Positions 1-5,637 of a stretch of DNA of 5,637 nt are shown piece after piece. Numbering within the stretch: the first letter of the stretch is position 1; the number at the start of each line of letters is the position of its first letter. The position numbers and the translations under genes are program-made. Location of the stretch: contig CACYBV010000050.1 in assembly GCA_902772745.1 (NCBI GenBank), positions 1 to 5,637 on the forward strand, written 5' to 3'. This DNA comes from an uncultured Eubacteriales bacterium. GTDB taxonomy: Bacteria; Bacillota; Clostridia; Lachnospirales; Lachnospiraceae. Below the pieces are notes generated by a model, which was given only the letters and a program-made list of their open reading frames with translations, ran no database searches and had not been told where the DNA came from.

Positions 1-305
1 ACGCTTCTCTGGAAACGGCAAGCGTTGATCCCTTTTCCGTGCAGTTTCAGAGCCCTTTTTAAAAGATCCTTGTGTTATAAGCGAAATGTTTATCGTTTTG
101 GTTCGTGCTTATTTTCTTATTTCTTGTTGAATTAAGGTTCAAGGTTCGAAGACCACTGTTTGGAGAAATCCATTTTTCTGAGCTGCAGAAAACACTGCAG
201 CCCTCCCGATTCGGGAGGGCTGCGCGGGGCACCAAGCGTTCGGTTCGGAGGTGCTCCATCCTGTTGATAACTGCTGTCGGGTTCGGAATCGTCCGGACCC
301 TTTTC
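1..305. other. Intergenic region without a supported gene
   Basis: No reading frame here has a believable start, ribosome binding site and protein-like composition. The long minus-strand frame that runs through it from about 904 is an Arg/Lys/Gln-rich shadow of the repeat tail of the neighbouring gene. Bases 60-145 are AT-rich. They contain an inverted repeat (TTGAA at 127-131, TTCAA at 138-142) and a tandem AAGGTTC (134-140 and 141-147). On the minus strand TTGAAC (137-142) and TAAGAA (114-119) are 17 bases apart, so a weak promoter firing out of the left edge is possible. A short inverted repeat, ACGCTT at 1-6 and AAGCGT at 20-25, lies at the window edge. The terminator of the deacetylase-like gene lies at 188-223. 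Confidence 0.6.
188..223 (-). terminator. Rho-independent terminator of the deacetylase-like gene
   Basis: A perfect 12-bp stem is formed by GCAGCCCTCCCG (197-208) and its complement at 212-223, around a 3-base loop. Read on the minus strand it is followed by AGTGTTTTCT, a short interrupted T tract. It lies 82 bases past the stop codon of the minus-strand gene that ends at 306. The plus-strand side is followed by GC-rich sequence, so it should act mainly on the minus strand. Confidence 0.65.
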
Positions 306-1820
306 TTATTCCGAAGCGCTTTTCGGATCCGCTTCGGCTGTCGTCGTTTCAGGCTCAGTCTCGGTTGTCGTTTCGGTTGAGGCTTCGGTTGTCGCCTCGG
401 TTGTCGCTTCCGTTGTGGCCTCAGTTGTCGCCTCAGTTGTTGCTTCGGTTGTTGCCTCCGTTGTGTCCTCGGTTGTCTCTTCGGTAGTCGCCTCGGTATC
501 AGTTTCGGTTTCAGTTTCGGTTTCCGTCTCTGTCTCGGTTTCTGTTTCCGTCTCGCTTTCCGTCTCTGTCTCGGTTTCTGTTTCCGTCTCGCTCTCTGTC
601 TTGGTTTCAGTTTCGGTCTCGCTCTCTGTCTCGGTTTCGGTTTCTGTCTCCGTTGTGTCCTCTGTCTCCTCCGAAGTCCCGTCTTCCGTGTCAGGCTCCT
701 CTTCTGATGTTTCCTCCGACTCCTCCTCGGACTCCTCTTCCGATGAATCCTCCGACTCCCCGTCCGTAATCTCTTCCAGCGGCCTCGGCGCTTCCCCGAG
801 TGCCACAAACTGGAAGCCCTGCTCCTTGGCATAATCGATAAATGCAGCGATCGCGCCGACATTTGCAGCATTCGCATGCAGGAGGTAAATGGAACCGTCC
901 GCAAGTCCCGAACAGAGCGCCTGCAGCGCCTGCGCCGGAGAAAGTCCGGGCGTCAGGTCCGCGTAGGCGAAGGACTGCTGGATATAGGTCATGCCCTGCT
1001 GCTGCACCAGGTACACATCCCGCTGATACAGGTACTCGAAAGGCGGCGTGTAGTAGTTCATGGGATAGCTGTAGCCGACCGTCGAGGAAATCGCAGACGC
1101 AGACTGGTGCAGCTCATTGACAAAAGCGTCATCCGACAGCGTGTAGGTATACACATGATTGTAGCCGTGACAGCCGATCGTATGCCCTTCCGCCGCCATC
1201 CGCCGCATCAGACCCGGCGTATCATAGATGAAGCGGTTGTACAGATATTCATTCACCGTGACAAAAAAAGTCGCGTGGACCCCTCTGGATGCCAGGATAT
1301 CCATCAGCTGGGCGGTGTAGCCCGGTTCCGTTGCAAGCGTAAAGGTCAGATAAATGGTATTGTTCCCTGTGGGCATGCGCGAAGTCGGGTAGGAATAAGT
1401 GATGATCGGATTGTTCGCCAGTGAATCCGGCGCTGCTTCCGCCGCTTCGGACGCCGATGCCGCATTTTCCTCGTCGGAAAGCGTCGTCTCCGTTTCCGCT
1501 GTATCCTCTACGGTCTCAATCTCCGAGTAATCCTTCAGCAGGTCTTCCGCGTCTCGATCGGACAGGGTGGACGGCGCTGCTGTCTGTGTCGGGGCTTCCG
1601 TTTCCGTGACCGTTTCCGCGGCCTTTGTCGTTTCCTTCGTTTCCCTTATGGAGGACGTTTCCGGCTCCGATTCGCTCTGAAGCACCACTTCCATGCTGTC
1701 TTCTTCGGAACTTCGGTTCGGATCGGTCCCCGGAGATATGAACATGGTAATAAACAAGGTCAGAAGAATGATCAGTGCCCCGCTTGATATGACAAAATAA
1801 TATTTTCTGGAAAACCGCAT
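306..1820 (-). CDS. Membrane-anchored PdaA/NodB-type polysaccharide deacetylase-like protein, probably inactive, with Thr/Glu repeat tail
   Basis: The protein has 504 residues. Residues 7-28 form one hydrophobic segment after a basic start (MRFSRK), so it is probably a type II membrane protein with its bulk outside the cell. Then come an acidic Ser/Thr/Glu linker (about 35-139), a NodB-like domain (about 154-344) and a Thr/Glu tail (about 347-504) with no LPxTG sorting signal. The domain resembles PdaA-type peptidoglycan deacetylases: TIYLTF near its start, ATFFVT, EGHTIG, the His pair H218/H222 in HGYNH, and GSIYLLH with H315 near its end. The motif that should read TFDDG or TFDNG is TFTLA (T161, L162), and the Arg of RPP is Thr (T258). 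Catalysis is therefore doubtful, and a role in wall or glycan binding is inferred. The start is Met at 1820, not the in-frame ATG at 1838, because GGAGGAG lies at 1824-1830. The gene stands alone, divergent from gpmI. Confidence 0.8.
   Translation of the reverse strand: MRFSRKYYFVISSGALIILLTLFITMFISPGTDPNRSSEEDSMEVVLQSESEPETSSIRETKETTKAAETVTETEAPTQTAAPSTLSDRDAEDLLKDYSEIETVEDTAETETTLSDEENAASASEAAEAAPDSLANNPIITYSYPTSRMPTGNNTIYLTFTLATEPGYTAQLMDILASRGVHATFFVTVNEYLYNRFIYDTPGLMRRMAAEGHTIGCHGYNHVYTYTLSDDAFVNELHQSASAISSTVGYSYPMNYYTPPFEYLYQRDVYLVQQQGMTYIQQSFAYADLTPGLSPAQALQALCSGLADGSIYLLHANAANVGAIAAFIDYAKEQGFQFVALGEAPRPLEEITDGESEDSSEEESEEESEETSEEEPDTEDGTSEETEDTTETETETETESETETETKTESETETETETETESETETETETETETETETETDTEATTEETTEDTTEATTEATTEATTEATTEATTEATTEASTETTTETEPETTTAEADPKSASE
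361..492 (-). repeat. 12-bp tandem repeat, eleven imperfect copies, coding for Thr-Thr-Glu-Ala units
   Basis: On the plus strand eleven consecutive 12-base units follow the pattern TCGGTTGTCGCC with scattered substitutions. On the coding strand they give TTEA-like units, including an uninterrupted run of TTEA in the tail of the deacetylase-like protein. The unit is a multiple of three, so gain or loss of copies keeps the frame. Many substitutions are synonymous (third positions), which fits selection on the peptide and some age of the array. Confidence 0.9.
493..650 (-). repeat. Glu-Thr dipeptide repeat tract with a perfect 36-bp tandem duplication
   Basis: This stretch encodes alternating Glu-Thr, with Ser, Lys or Asp now and then. 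Inside it, bases 522-557 and 558-593 are identical 36-base blocks in direct tandem. Each begins TTCCGTCTCTGTC and ends CCGTCTCGCT. The rest of the tract is more diverged, so the 36-base copy probably arose by a recent slippage or unequal recombination event. Thirty-six is a multiple of three, so the frame is kept. Confidence 0.9.
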
Positions 1821-1823
1821 GAA

Positions 1824-1830
1824 CTCCTCC
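1824..1830 (-). promoter_or_regulatory. Ribosome binding site that decides the start of the deacetylase-like gene
   Basis: The minus strand reads GGAGGAG, then three bases, then ATG at 1820-1818. No Shine-Dalgarno-like sequence precedes the upstream in-frame ATG at 1838, whose leader reads GTGTCCTGACTG. Starting at 1820 puts the basic MRFSRK directly before the membrane segment. Confidence 0.8.
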
Positions 1831-1996
1831 GAAATCATCAGTCAGGACACGGACATGGCCTGATTGTGCGGTATAAATGCAGGGATTGCAATGCAGCAGA
1901 CAGGAAGCAGGTTCTTATAGGAAGCGCATTTGGCAAACAGTCCGTGAGTATCTACAGGGTATCACGTTTCGGTGGTTTTTGCAAGTCCATTTTCCC

Positions 1997-2026
1997 TTGA
2001 CACAGGCAAAAACGATATGATAAAAT
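1997..2026 (+). promoter_or_regulatory. Sigma-A-type promoter for gpmI
   Basis: A perfect -35 box TTGACA (1997-2002) and a near-consensus -10 box TAAAAT (2021-2026) are separated by 18 bases in an AT-rich stretch. Transcription would begin near 2033, giving a leader of about 100 bases before the gpmI start. I see no equally good promoter for the divergent minus-strand gene. TATAAG at 1914-1919 on that strand is the best -10-like sequence but lacks a clear -35 box. Confidence 0.75.
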
Positions 2027-2049
2027 AAATAGAACTATTCTGTACCTGC

Positions 2050-2098
2050 GCTGTCCGGACTGCCCGCTTCGTTATCTGGGGGATGCAGTGCGGACAGC
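2050..2098 (+). promoter_or_regulatory. Long stem-loop in the gpmI leader
   Basis: GCTGTCCG (2050-2057) pairs perfectly with CGGACAGC (2091-2098). After one G-G mismatch, ACTGC (2059-2063) pairs with GCAGT (2085-2089). The result is a 13-pair stem with one mismatch and a loop of about 21 bases. It ends 34 bases before the gpmI start and leaves the ribosome binding site free. It has no T tract, so it is not an ordinary terminator. It could stabilise the 5' end of the transcript or bind a regulator; no known riboswitch pattern was recognised. Confidence 0.55.
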
Positions 2099-2119
2099 TG
2101 TCAGCATATCTATGATTAT

Positions 2120-2124
2120 GGAGG
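2120..2124 (+). promoter_or_regulatory. Ribosome binding site of gpmI
   Basis: GGAGG lies 8 bases before the ATG at 2133. It overlaps the in-frame ATG at 2118, and the other upstream in-frame starts (GTG 2088, ATG 2112) lack such a site. This fixes the start at 2133. Confidence 0.9.
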
Positions 2125-2132
2125 AAAACAAA

Positions 2133-3707
2133 ATGAGCAAACCGATCGTACTGATCGTCATGGACGGCGTTGGCGAGACGCCCGAAACGCTCGGAAACTG
2201 CGTGCTCCGGGCCAATACCCCCACCCTCGACTGGTTCAAGGAAAACTGCCCGTGGCAGAAAATCAAAGCGCACGGCGGCGCTGTCGGCCTTCCGACAGAC
2301 GACGACATGGGCAACAGCGAAGTCGGCCACAATGCTTTAGGCTGCGGCCAGGTATATTCGCAGGGTGCGAAGCTCGTCAACGAGTCCATCGAATCCGGCT
2401 CCATCTATCAGAGCGAGACCTGGAAGGATCTCGTGGGCTCCGTCGTCGAAAAGGGCACGGCACTGCATTTCATCGGCCTCCTTTCGGACGGAAACGTACA
2501 CTCCAATATCAGCCACCTCTTCGCGATGCTCAGAGAAGCCAAAGCGGAGGGCGTAAAAAAAGCCCGTGTCCATACGCTTCTCGACGGACGCGACGTTCCG
2601 GCGACCAGCGCTCCCGAATACATCAAGGCACTTGAAGACGTCCTCGCGGAGCTGAACGACGATACCTTTGACGGACGCATCGCATCCGGCGGCGGCCGTA
2701 TGAATATCACGATGGACCGCTACCAGGCAAACTGGGGCATGGTTGAGCTGGGCTGGAACGTGCACGTGCACGGCGAAGGCCGCCAGTTCGCATCGGCGCT
2801 TGAAGCGATCGAAACGCTCCGTGCGGAGACCGGCGCGATCGACCAGGATCTCCCCGCTTTCGTTATCGCCGAAGACGGCAAGCCTGTCGGCGCGATGGCA
2901 GACGGCGACGGCGTCATCCTCTACAACTTCCGCGGTGACCGCGCTTTAGAGATTTCGATGGCATTTGACGGCGACGAAAACTTCGACAAATTCGACCGCG
3001 GCACGATTCCGCAGGTGAAATACGCAGGCATGCTCGAATATGACGGCGACCTCAAGATCCCGCATTACTACCTCGTAAACCCGCCGCAGATCAAGAACAC
3101 ACTGACAGAGCTTCTTGTCGCGAACGGAATCAAGGAATACGCGGTCTCCGAGACCCAGAAATACGGCCATGTGACTTACTTCTGGAACGGCAACCGCTCC
3201 GGAAAAGTCAGCGAAGAGCTCGAAGACTACTGCGAAATCCCCTCGGATGTCCGTTCCTTCGACGAGTGCCCCTGGATGAAGGCCACGGAAATCACCGACA
3301 AGGTGATCGAAGCGATCCGGAGCCACAAATACGGCTTCATCCGCTGCAATTATCCGAACGGCGATATGGTCGGCCACACCGGAAATCTCGACGCCACGGA
3401 AATCGCGGTGGAGAGTGTCGACCTGCAGCTTGCGCGCGTGAAAAAGGTTGTCGATGAGGAAGACTGCATCCTGATCGTCACCGCCGATCACGGCAACTCC
3501 GACCAGATGCTCGAGAAGAACAAAAAGGGCAAAGTCGAGGTCCGTACCGCGCACAGCCTCAACCCGGTCCCCTTCATCATCTACGACAAGGATGAACGCC
3601 ACGAGATGAAGGAAGGCAATTTCGGCCTCGCGAATGTTGCGCCGACCGTTGTCGGCCTCATGGGTCTCAAACCTTACGACAGCTGGGAAGACAGCATGCT
3701 GAAGTAA
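2133..3707 (+). CDS. gpmI: 2,3-bisphosphoglycerate-independent phosphoglycerate mutase
   Basis: This cytosolic glycolytic and gluconeogenic enzyme interconverts 3- and 2-phosphoglycerate through a phosphoserine intermediate and uses two divalent metal ions, usually Mn2+. The protein has 524 residues, slightly more than the roughly 510 usual in bacteria. All key positions are visible: D11 in VMDGVG, the nucleophile S62 in MGNSEVGH, H123, the DGRD at 151-154, R189, R267 and R270 in NFRGDR, K343, D411 and H415 in DMVGHTGN, D452 and H453 in TADHGN, and H474 in TAHSLNP. Several segments (AHGGAVGLPTDDDMGNSEVG, GGGRMNITMDRY, YFWNGNRSG, IPSD) look more like the plant and trypanosomatid branch of the family than the E. 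coli or Bacillus branch. That comparison is from memory. Its own promoter, leader and downstream terminator indicate a single-gene transcript. Confidence 0.97.
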   Translation: MSKPIVLIVMDGVGETPETLGNCVLRANTPTLDWFKENCPWQKIKAHGGAVGLPTDDDMGNSEVGHNALGCGQVYSQGAKLVNESIESGSIYQSETWKDLVGSVVEKGTALHFIGLLSDGNVHSNISHLFAMLREAKAEGVKKARVHTLLDGRDVPATSAPEYIKALEDVLAELNDDTFDGRIASGGGRMNITMDRYQANWGMVELGWNVHVHGEGRQFASALEAIETLRAETGAIDQDLPAFVIAEDGKPVGAMADGDGVILYNFRGDRALEISMAFDGDENFDKFDRGTIPQVKYAGMLEYDGDLKIPHYYLVNPPQIKNTLTELLVANGIKEYAVSETQKYGHVTYFWNGNRSGKVSEELEDYCEIPSDVRSFDECPWMKATEITDKVIEAIRSHKYGFIRCNYPNGDMVGHTGNLDATEIAVESVDLQLARVKKVVDEEDCILIVTADHGNSDQMLEKNKKGKVEVRTAHSLNPVPFIIYDKDERHEMKEGNFGLANVAPTVVGLMGLKPYDSWEDSMLK

Positions 3708-3759
3708 AGAGCCCTGTCGGCAGCTTTACTCTGCCAGCCTCATGTTCCGTAAATAGTAA

Positions 3760-3800
3760 AGGCGCCGGACGGTAATGACATCCGGCGTCTCTTCGTTTTC
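3760..3800 (+). terminator. Rho-independent terminator of gpmI
   Basis: AGGCGCCGGA (3760-3769) pairs with TCCGGCGTCT (3781-3790) as a 10-bp stem with one G-U pair and an 11-base loop. It is followed by CTTCGTTTTC. It begins 53 bases after the gpmI stop codon. The minus-strand side is followed by TTTACTATTT, so it might also stop read-through from the other direction. Confidence 0.75.
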
Positions 3801-3815
3801 CTGAAGAATCCGTCA

Positions 3816-3857
3816 TAAAAAGGCTCCCGCGCTTTTCCTTCCTGCGGGAGCCCTTTC
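3816..3857 (-). terminator. Rho-independent terminator of the 585-residue protein gene
   Basis: GGCTCCCGC (3822-3830) pairs perfectly with GCGGGAGCC (3844-3852) around a 13-base loop. On the minus strand the second arm is followed by TTTTTATGA. The flanking A and T bases extend the pairing further, with one G-U pair. It lies about 20 bases past the stop codon at 3874, an ideal position for ending this transcript. Confidence 0.85.
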
Positions 3858-3873
3858 CTGTTGAAATTGCTGT

Positions 3874-5631
3874 TTATAACTTGCTCAGGTCGAGGCTGAT
3901 ATCGAGATTCACCTCATTCCTTGATGCGGCCGCTTTCTTTTCTACATGGAAAGCATCTGCCATTGTAAAATCAAGGTTATTATTCACCCGCATCATTTTG
4001 AGAAGGCCCTTTTTCATATCTTCCGGCGTAACCCTGTTCGTTCTATCTTTTGTAAATTCCTCAATATTGCCCATAACGCCGCCGACGTAGTCTACCGTCT
4101 GCCAGTCGACATTGGCCTTCACGTTAAAAGGCGCGTTTGACGGACTTTTCGCGGTATCACTGAGGCTGGCGAGTTCCAGAGCCAAATCCCGGTAATCACT
4201 CTTCATGGATTCAAATGCCGATTCGTCATACGTCAGGCGGTCCAGCATCATTCCGGCTTTCACCTTGATGCTGTCGACTCTGCCCCCATAGGTGTTCTGA
4301 TACAGATACGCGGAAGTAATCTCATCGCATTTGTCTTCCTGCTTTTCCGCGGCCTCACGCATTTTGTCCACCATCAGTCCGCCATGGCCTTTCTTCACAT
4401 ACTTTACGTTCATTCCTGCCAGACGTTCAAAGTCTTCCCTTTTCTTCAGAATCTCCGTCGATCTCGAAAGAGACCGGGCCTCGTCGCAGCTGATCGGTTT
4501 GTCCAGGCTCTCCTTATGGTCTCTGAACGCTCTTGCCATGTTCCTGAGAACCATGATTTCCGCCATTTCCGCCACGGGTTCCCAGCTGTCTTTGGCTTTC
4601 TGCTGCAGGGCTTCAATCCGGGCTTTGCAGGTAGGCATGTAGCGCCGAAGTTCCGGATCGTTGTCGAGTTCCCCCGCCGGCCGGTTCAGCAGGAATTTCC
4701 TGAAGCTTTCCTCCAGCGCGCCTCCGTGCCCTTCTTTCACCAGGCGCATGGCCTCCTCTTTGTTCTCTTCAAAATACTTCCGGACCATACGGTTTTTGGC
4801 AAATGATTCCTTAAGGTAATCCACTTTTTCTGTCGAAATTCTCGTTCTTTTCAAGCCCTTTAAATTGTTCTGTTCCGCATCCGCTGCGGTCCGGGCGGCA
4901 AAAACCGCACAGACATCATCAAGCGAGGGTTCCCGTTCCCCGGTCTTCAGCGGATCCGTCACGTTCTCAATCACCTGATCCGCACTTCTGAATGCGTCCG
5001 GATCGATCTGCCGGAAGATGCTGGGATTCAGATCATCCCGTACTTCCCCTACAACCGGCTTTCCTGCGAATTTGTTGATCCACTGCTCCCCTGTAAGCGT
5101 CTGATCTCCGATCGTGAATTTTTTCCGGTTGAAATTCTCAAAACCGCCGCAGAAATCCCTGACCGCATTCCCGCCGTCGATTTCTGCATGATAGAGTTTC
5201 TGTTCACCGTTTATCGCCAGCGCTGCACTCCCGCTCTCTAAATGTCTGGGATTCAGGATCATTCCGGACAGCACCATCCAGTTATATACTTCCTGCGCTT
5301 CCTGATCGGCCTGCGCGGCATTTCTGTGCTGATCACTGCCGTATTCTGAGAAAAACTTTTGCATGGCAGTGCAATATTCATTATAGGCACTGCTGTCCAG
5401 CGCTTCTTCACTGTACGACTGCAGTCTTTTCTGCACATTTTCAGGGCTGAGATCGCTCTGGTTGTTTTCTGTCCTGTAATTAAAAAGCGGCGGAACATCC
5501 GGCTTAGTATTGATCTGGAGCGCAAATCCAAGCATATCAAGCACCGGGTCAGACGCGTCTTTGTTCTTTTGTTTTCCTTCCGACATCAGATCCCGGACGG
5601 TCTGCTTTCCCGGGCCGACGTTAATGTTCAT
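3874..5631 (-). CDS. Hypothetical soluble, mostly helical protein of unknown function
   Basis: I do not recognise this 585-residue protein. It has no signal peptide, membrane segment or known catalytic motif that I can see, so it is probably cytosolic. Residues 1-60 look flexible and polar. Residues 61-125 look helical. Residues 135-200 are richer in short strands and glycine, with AAAL-like and KFTIGDQTLTG segments. Residues 230-495 are highly charged and helical, and the end is an alternating NEVNLDISLDLSKL. A motif VK(E/K)GHGG occurs twice, at 298-304 and 412-418, in similar surroundings. Only six bases lie upstream of the ATG at 5631 (GCG TTT, no stop), so no ribosome binding site can be judged and the protein might start beyond the window. 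Met16 at 5586 is an alternative with only a weak GGGA before it. The gene converges on gpmI and has its own terminator. Confidence 0.8.
   Translation of the reverse strand: MNINVGPGKQTVRDLMSEGKQKNKDASDPVLDMLGFALQINTKPDVPPLFNYRTENNQSDLSPENVQKRLQSYSEEALDSSAYNEYCTAMQKFFSEYGSDQHRNAAQADQEAQEVYNWMVLSGMILNPRHLESGSAALAINGEQKLYHAEIDGGNAVRDFCGGFENFNRKKFTIGDQTLTGEQWINKFAGKPVVGEVRDDLNPSIFRQIDPDAFRSADQVIENVTDPLKTGEREPSLDDVCAVFAARTAADAEQNNLKGLKRTRISTEKVDYLKESFAKNRMVRKYFEENKEEAMRLVKEGHGGALEESFRKFLLNRPAGELDNDPELRRYMPTCKARIEALQQKAKDSWEPVAEMAEIMVLRNMARAFRDHKESLDKPISCDEARSLSRSTEILKKREDFERLAGMNVKYVKKGHGGLMVDKMREAAEKQEDKCDEITSAYLYQNTYGGRVDSIKVKAGMMLDRLTYDESAFESMKSDYRDLALELASLSDTAKSPSNAPFNVKANVDWQTVDYVGGVMGNIEEFTKDRTNRVTPEDMKKGLLKMMRVNNNLDFTMADAFHVEKKAAASRNEVNLDISLDLSKL
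4342..4773 (-). repeat. Two diverged copies of a roughly 30-residue segment carrying V-K-x-G-H-G-G
   Basis: Residues 287-316 (4684-4773) and 401-430 (4342-4431) of the unknown protein align without gaps at an offset of 114 residues. Both begin Phe-Glu, carry VK-x-GHGG starting at the twelfth position, and share an Arg seven places after the motif. About nine of 30 positions are identical. The DNA copies differ, so this is an old duplication or a convergent motif, not a recent repeat. Confidence 0.4.
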
Positions 5632-5637
5632 AAACGC

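Noticed and set aside
134..156. GGTTCGAA resembling the T-loop of a tRNA
   Set aside because: The flanking bases do not form the five-pair T stem, and no acceptor, anticodon or D arm is found nearby.
361..650. Repeats as a CRISPR array
   Set aside because: The units are contiguous 6-, 12- and 36-bp tandem repeats without unique spacers, and they lie within a coding frame.
415..834. Plus-strand frame encoding Val-Ser and Ala-Ser-Val-Val repeats
   Set aside because: It is the antisense shadow of the Thr/Glu repeat tail, with no ribosome binding site; its repetitiveness is inherited from the real gene.
59..904. Minus-strand Arg/Lys/Gln-rich frame
   Set aside because: It is a shifted-frame reading of the same repeat tail that spills into the intergenic region; it has no proper start signal and a composition explained by the repeat.
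1885..1892. ATTGCAAT palindrome in the divergent intergenic region as an operator
   Set aside because: Eight bases is too short to support alone, and it is not placed against a clear promoter.
2083..2115. Ten-codon upstream frame (MQCGQLSAYL) in the gpmI leader, a possible leader peptide
   Set aside because: The only G-rich sequence before it (2078-2082) directly abuts the ATG, leaving no spacing for a working ribosome binding site, and the start lies at the edge of the hairpin stem.
1962..2404. Minus-strand frames overlapping the gpmI promoter and start
   Set aside because: They run antisense through the conserved N terminus of gpmI and its promoter; nothing in the translations looks like a known protein.
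2946..3602. 218-residue minus-strand frame inside gpmI
   Set aside because: It is opposite a fully conserved enzyme and rich in Val, Asp and Phe, as expected for the antisense of biased codons; no ribosome binding site was seen.

Overview
The window looks like chromosomal DNA from a moderately GC-rich Firmicute, most likely a gut-type member of the Clostridia (Lachnospiraceae or a relative). That placement is inferred from consensus GGAGG ribosome binding sites, a sigma-A-type promoter, Rho-independent terminators with T tracts, and a PdaA-like wall-associated protein. No rRNA, tRNA, CRISPR array or transposase is visible.

Layout: bases 1-305 hold no gene I can support, only the terminator of the next gene and AT-rich sequence. 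Bases 306-1820 (minus) encode a membrane-anchored, extracellular polysaccharide deacetylase-like protein with a long Thr/Glu repeat tail. Its NodB fold is recognisable, but the catalytic aspartate motif is replaced, so it is probably a pseudoenzyme. Bases 1821-2132 are a divergent intergenic region with a good promoter and a strong leader hairpin for the next gene. Bases 2133-3707 (plus) encode cofactor-independent phosphoglycerate mutase (gpmI), complete and with all catalytic residues. Bases 3708-3873 hold two back-to-back terminators separating convergent genes. Bases 3874-5631 (minus) encode a 585-residue, mostly helical, soluble protein that I do not recognise.

Each gene seems to be its own transcription unit: gpmI has its own promoter and terminator, and both minus-strand genes end in their own terminator. 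Nothing suggests that the three work in one pathway. gpmI is a glycolytic housekeeping gene, the deacetylase-like protein is a cell-surface protein, and the third is an orphan.

I found no convincing multi-gene new system. The points most worth following are the catalytically degenerate deacetylase with its expandable in-frame repeat tail, the duplicated K-x-G-H-G-G motif in the unknown protein, and the gpmI leader hairpin.
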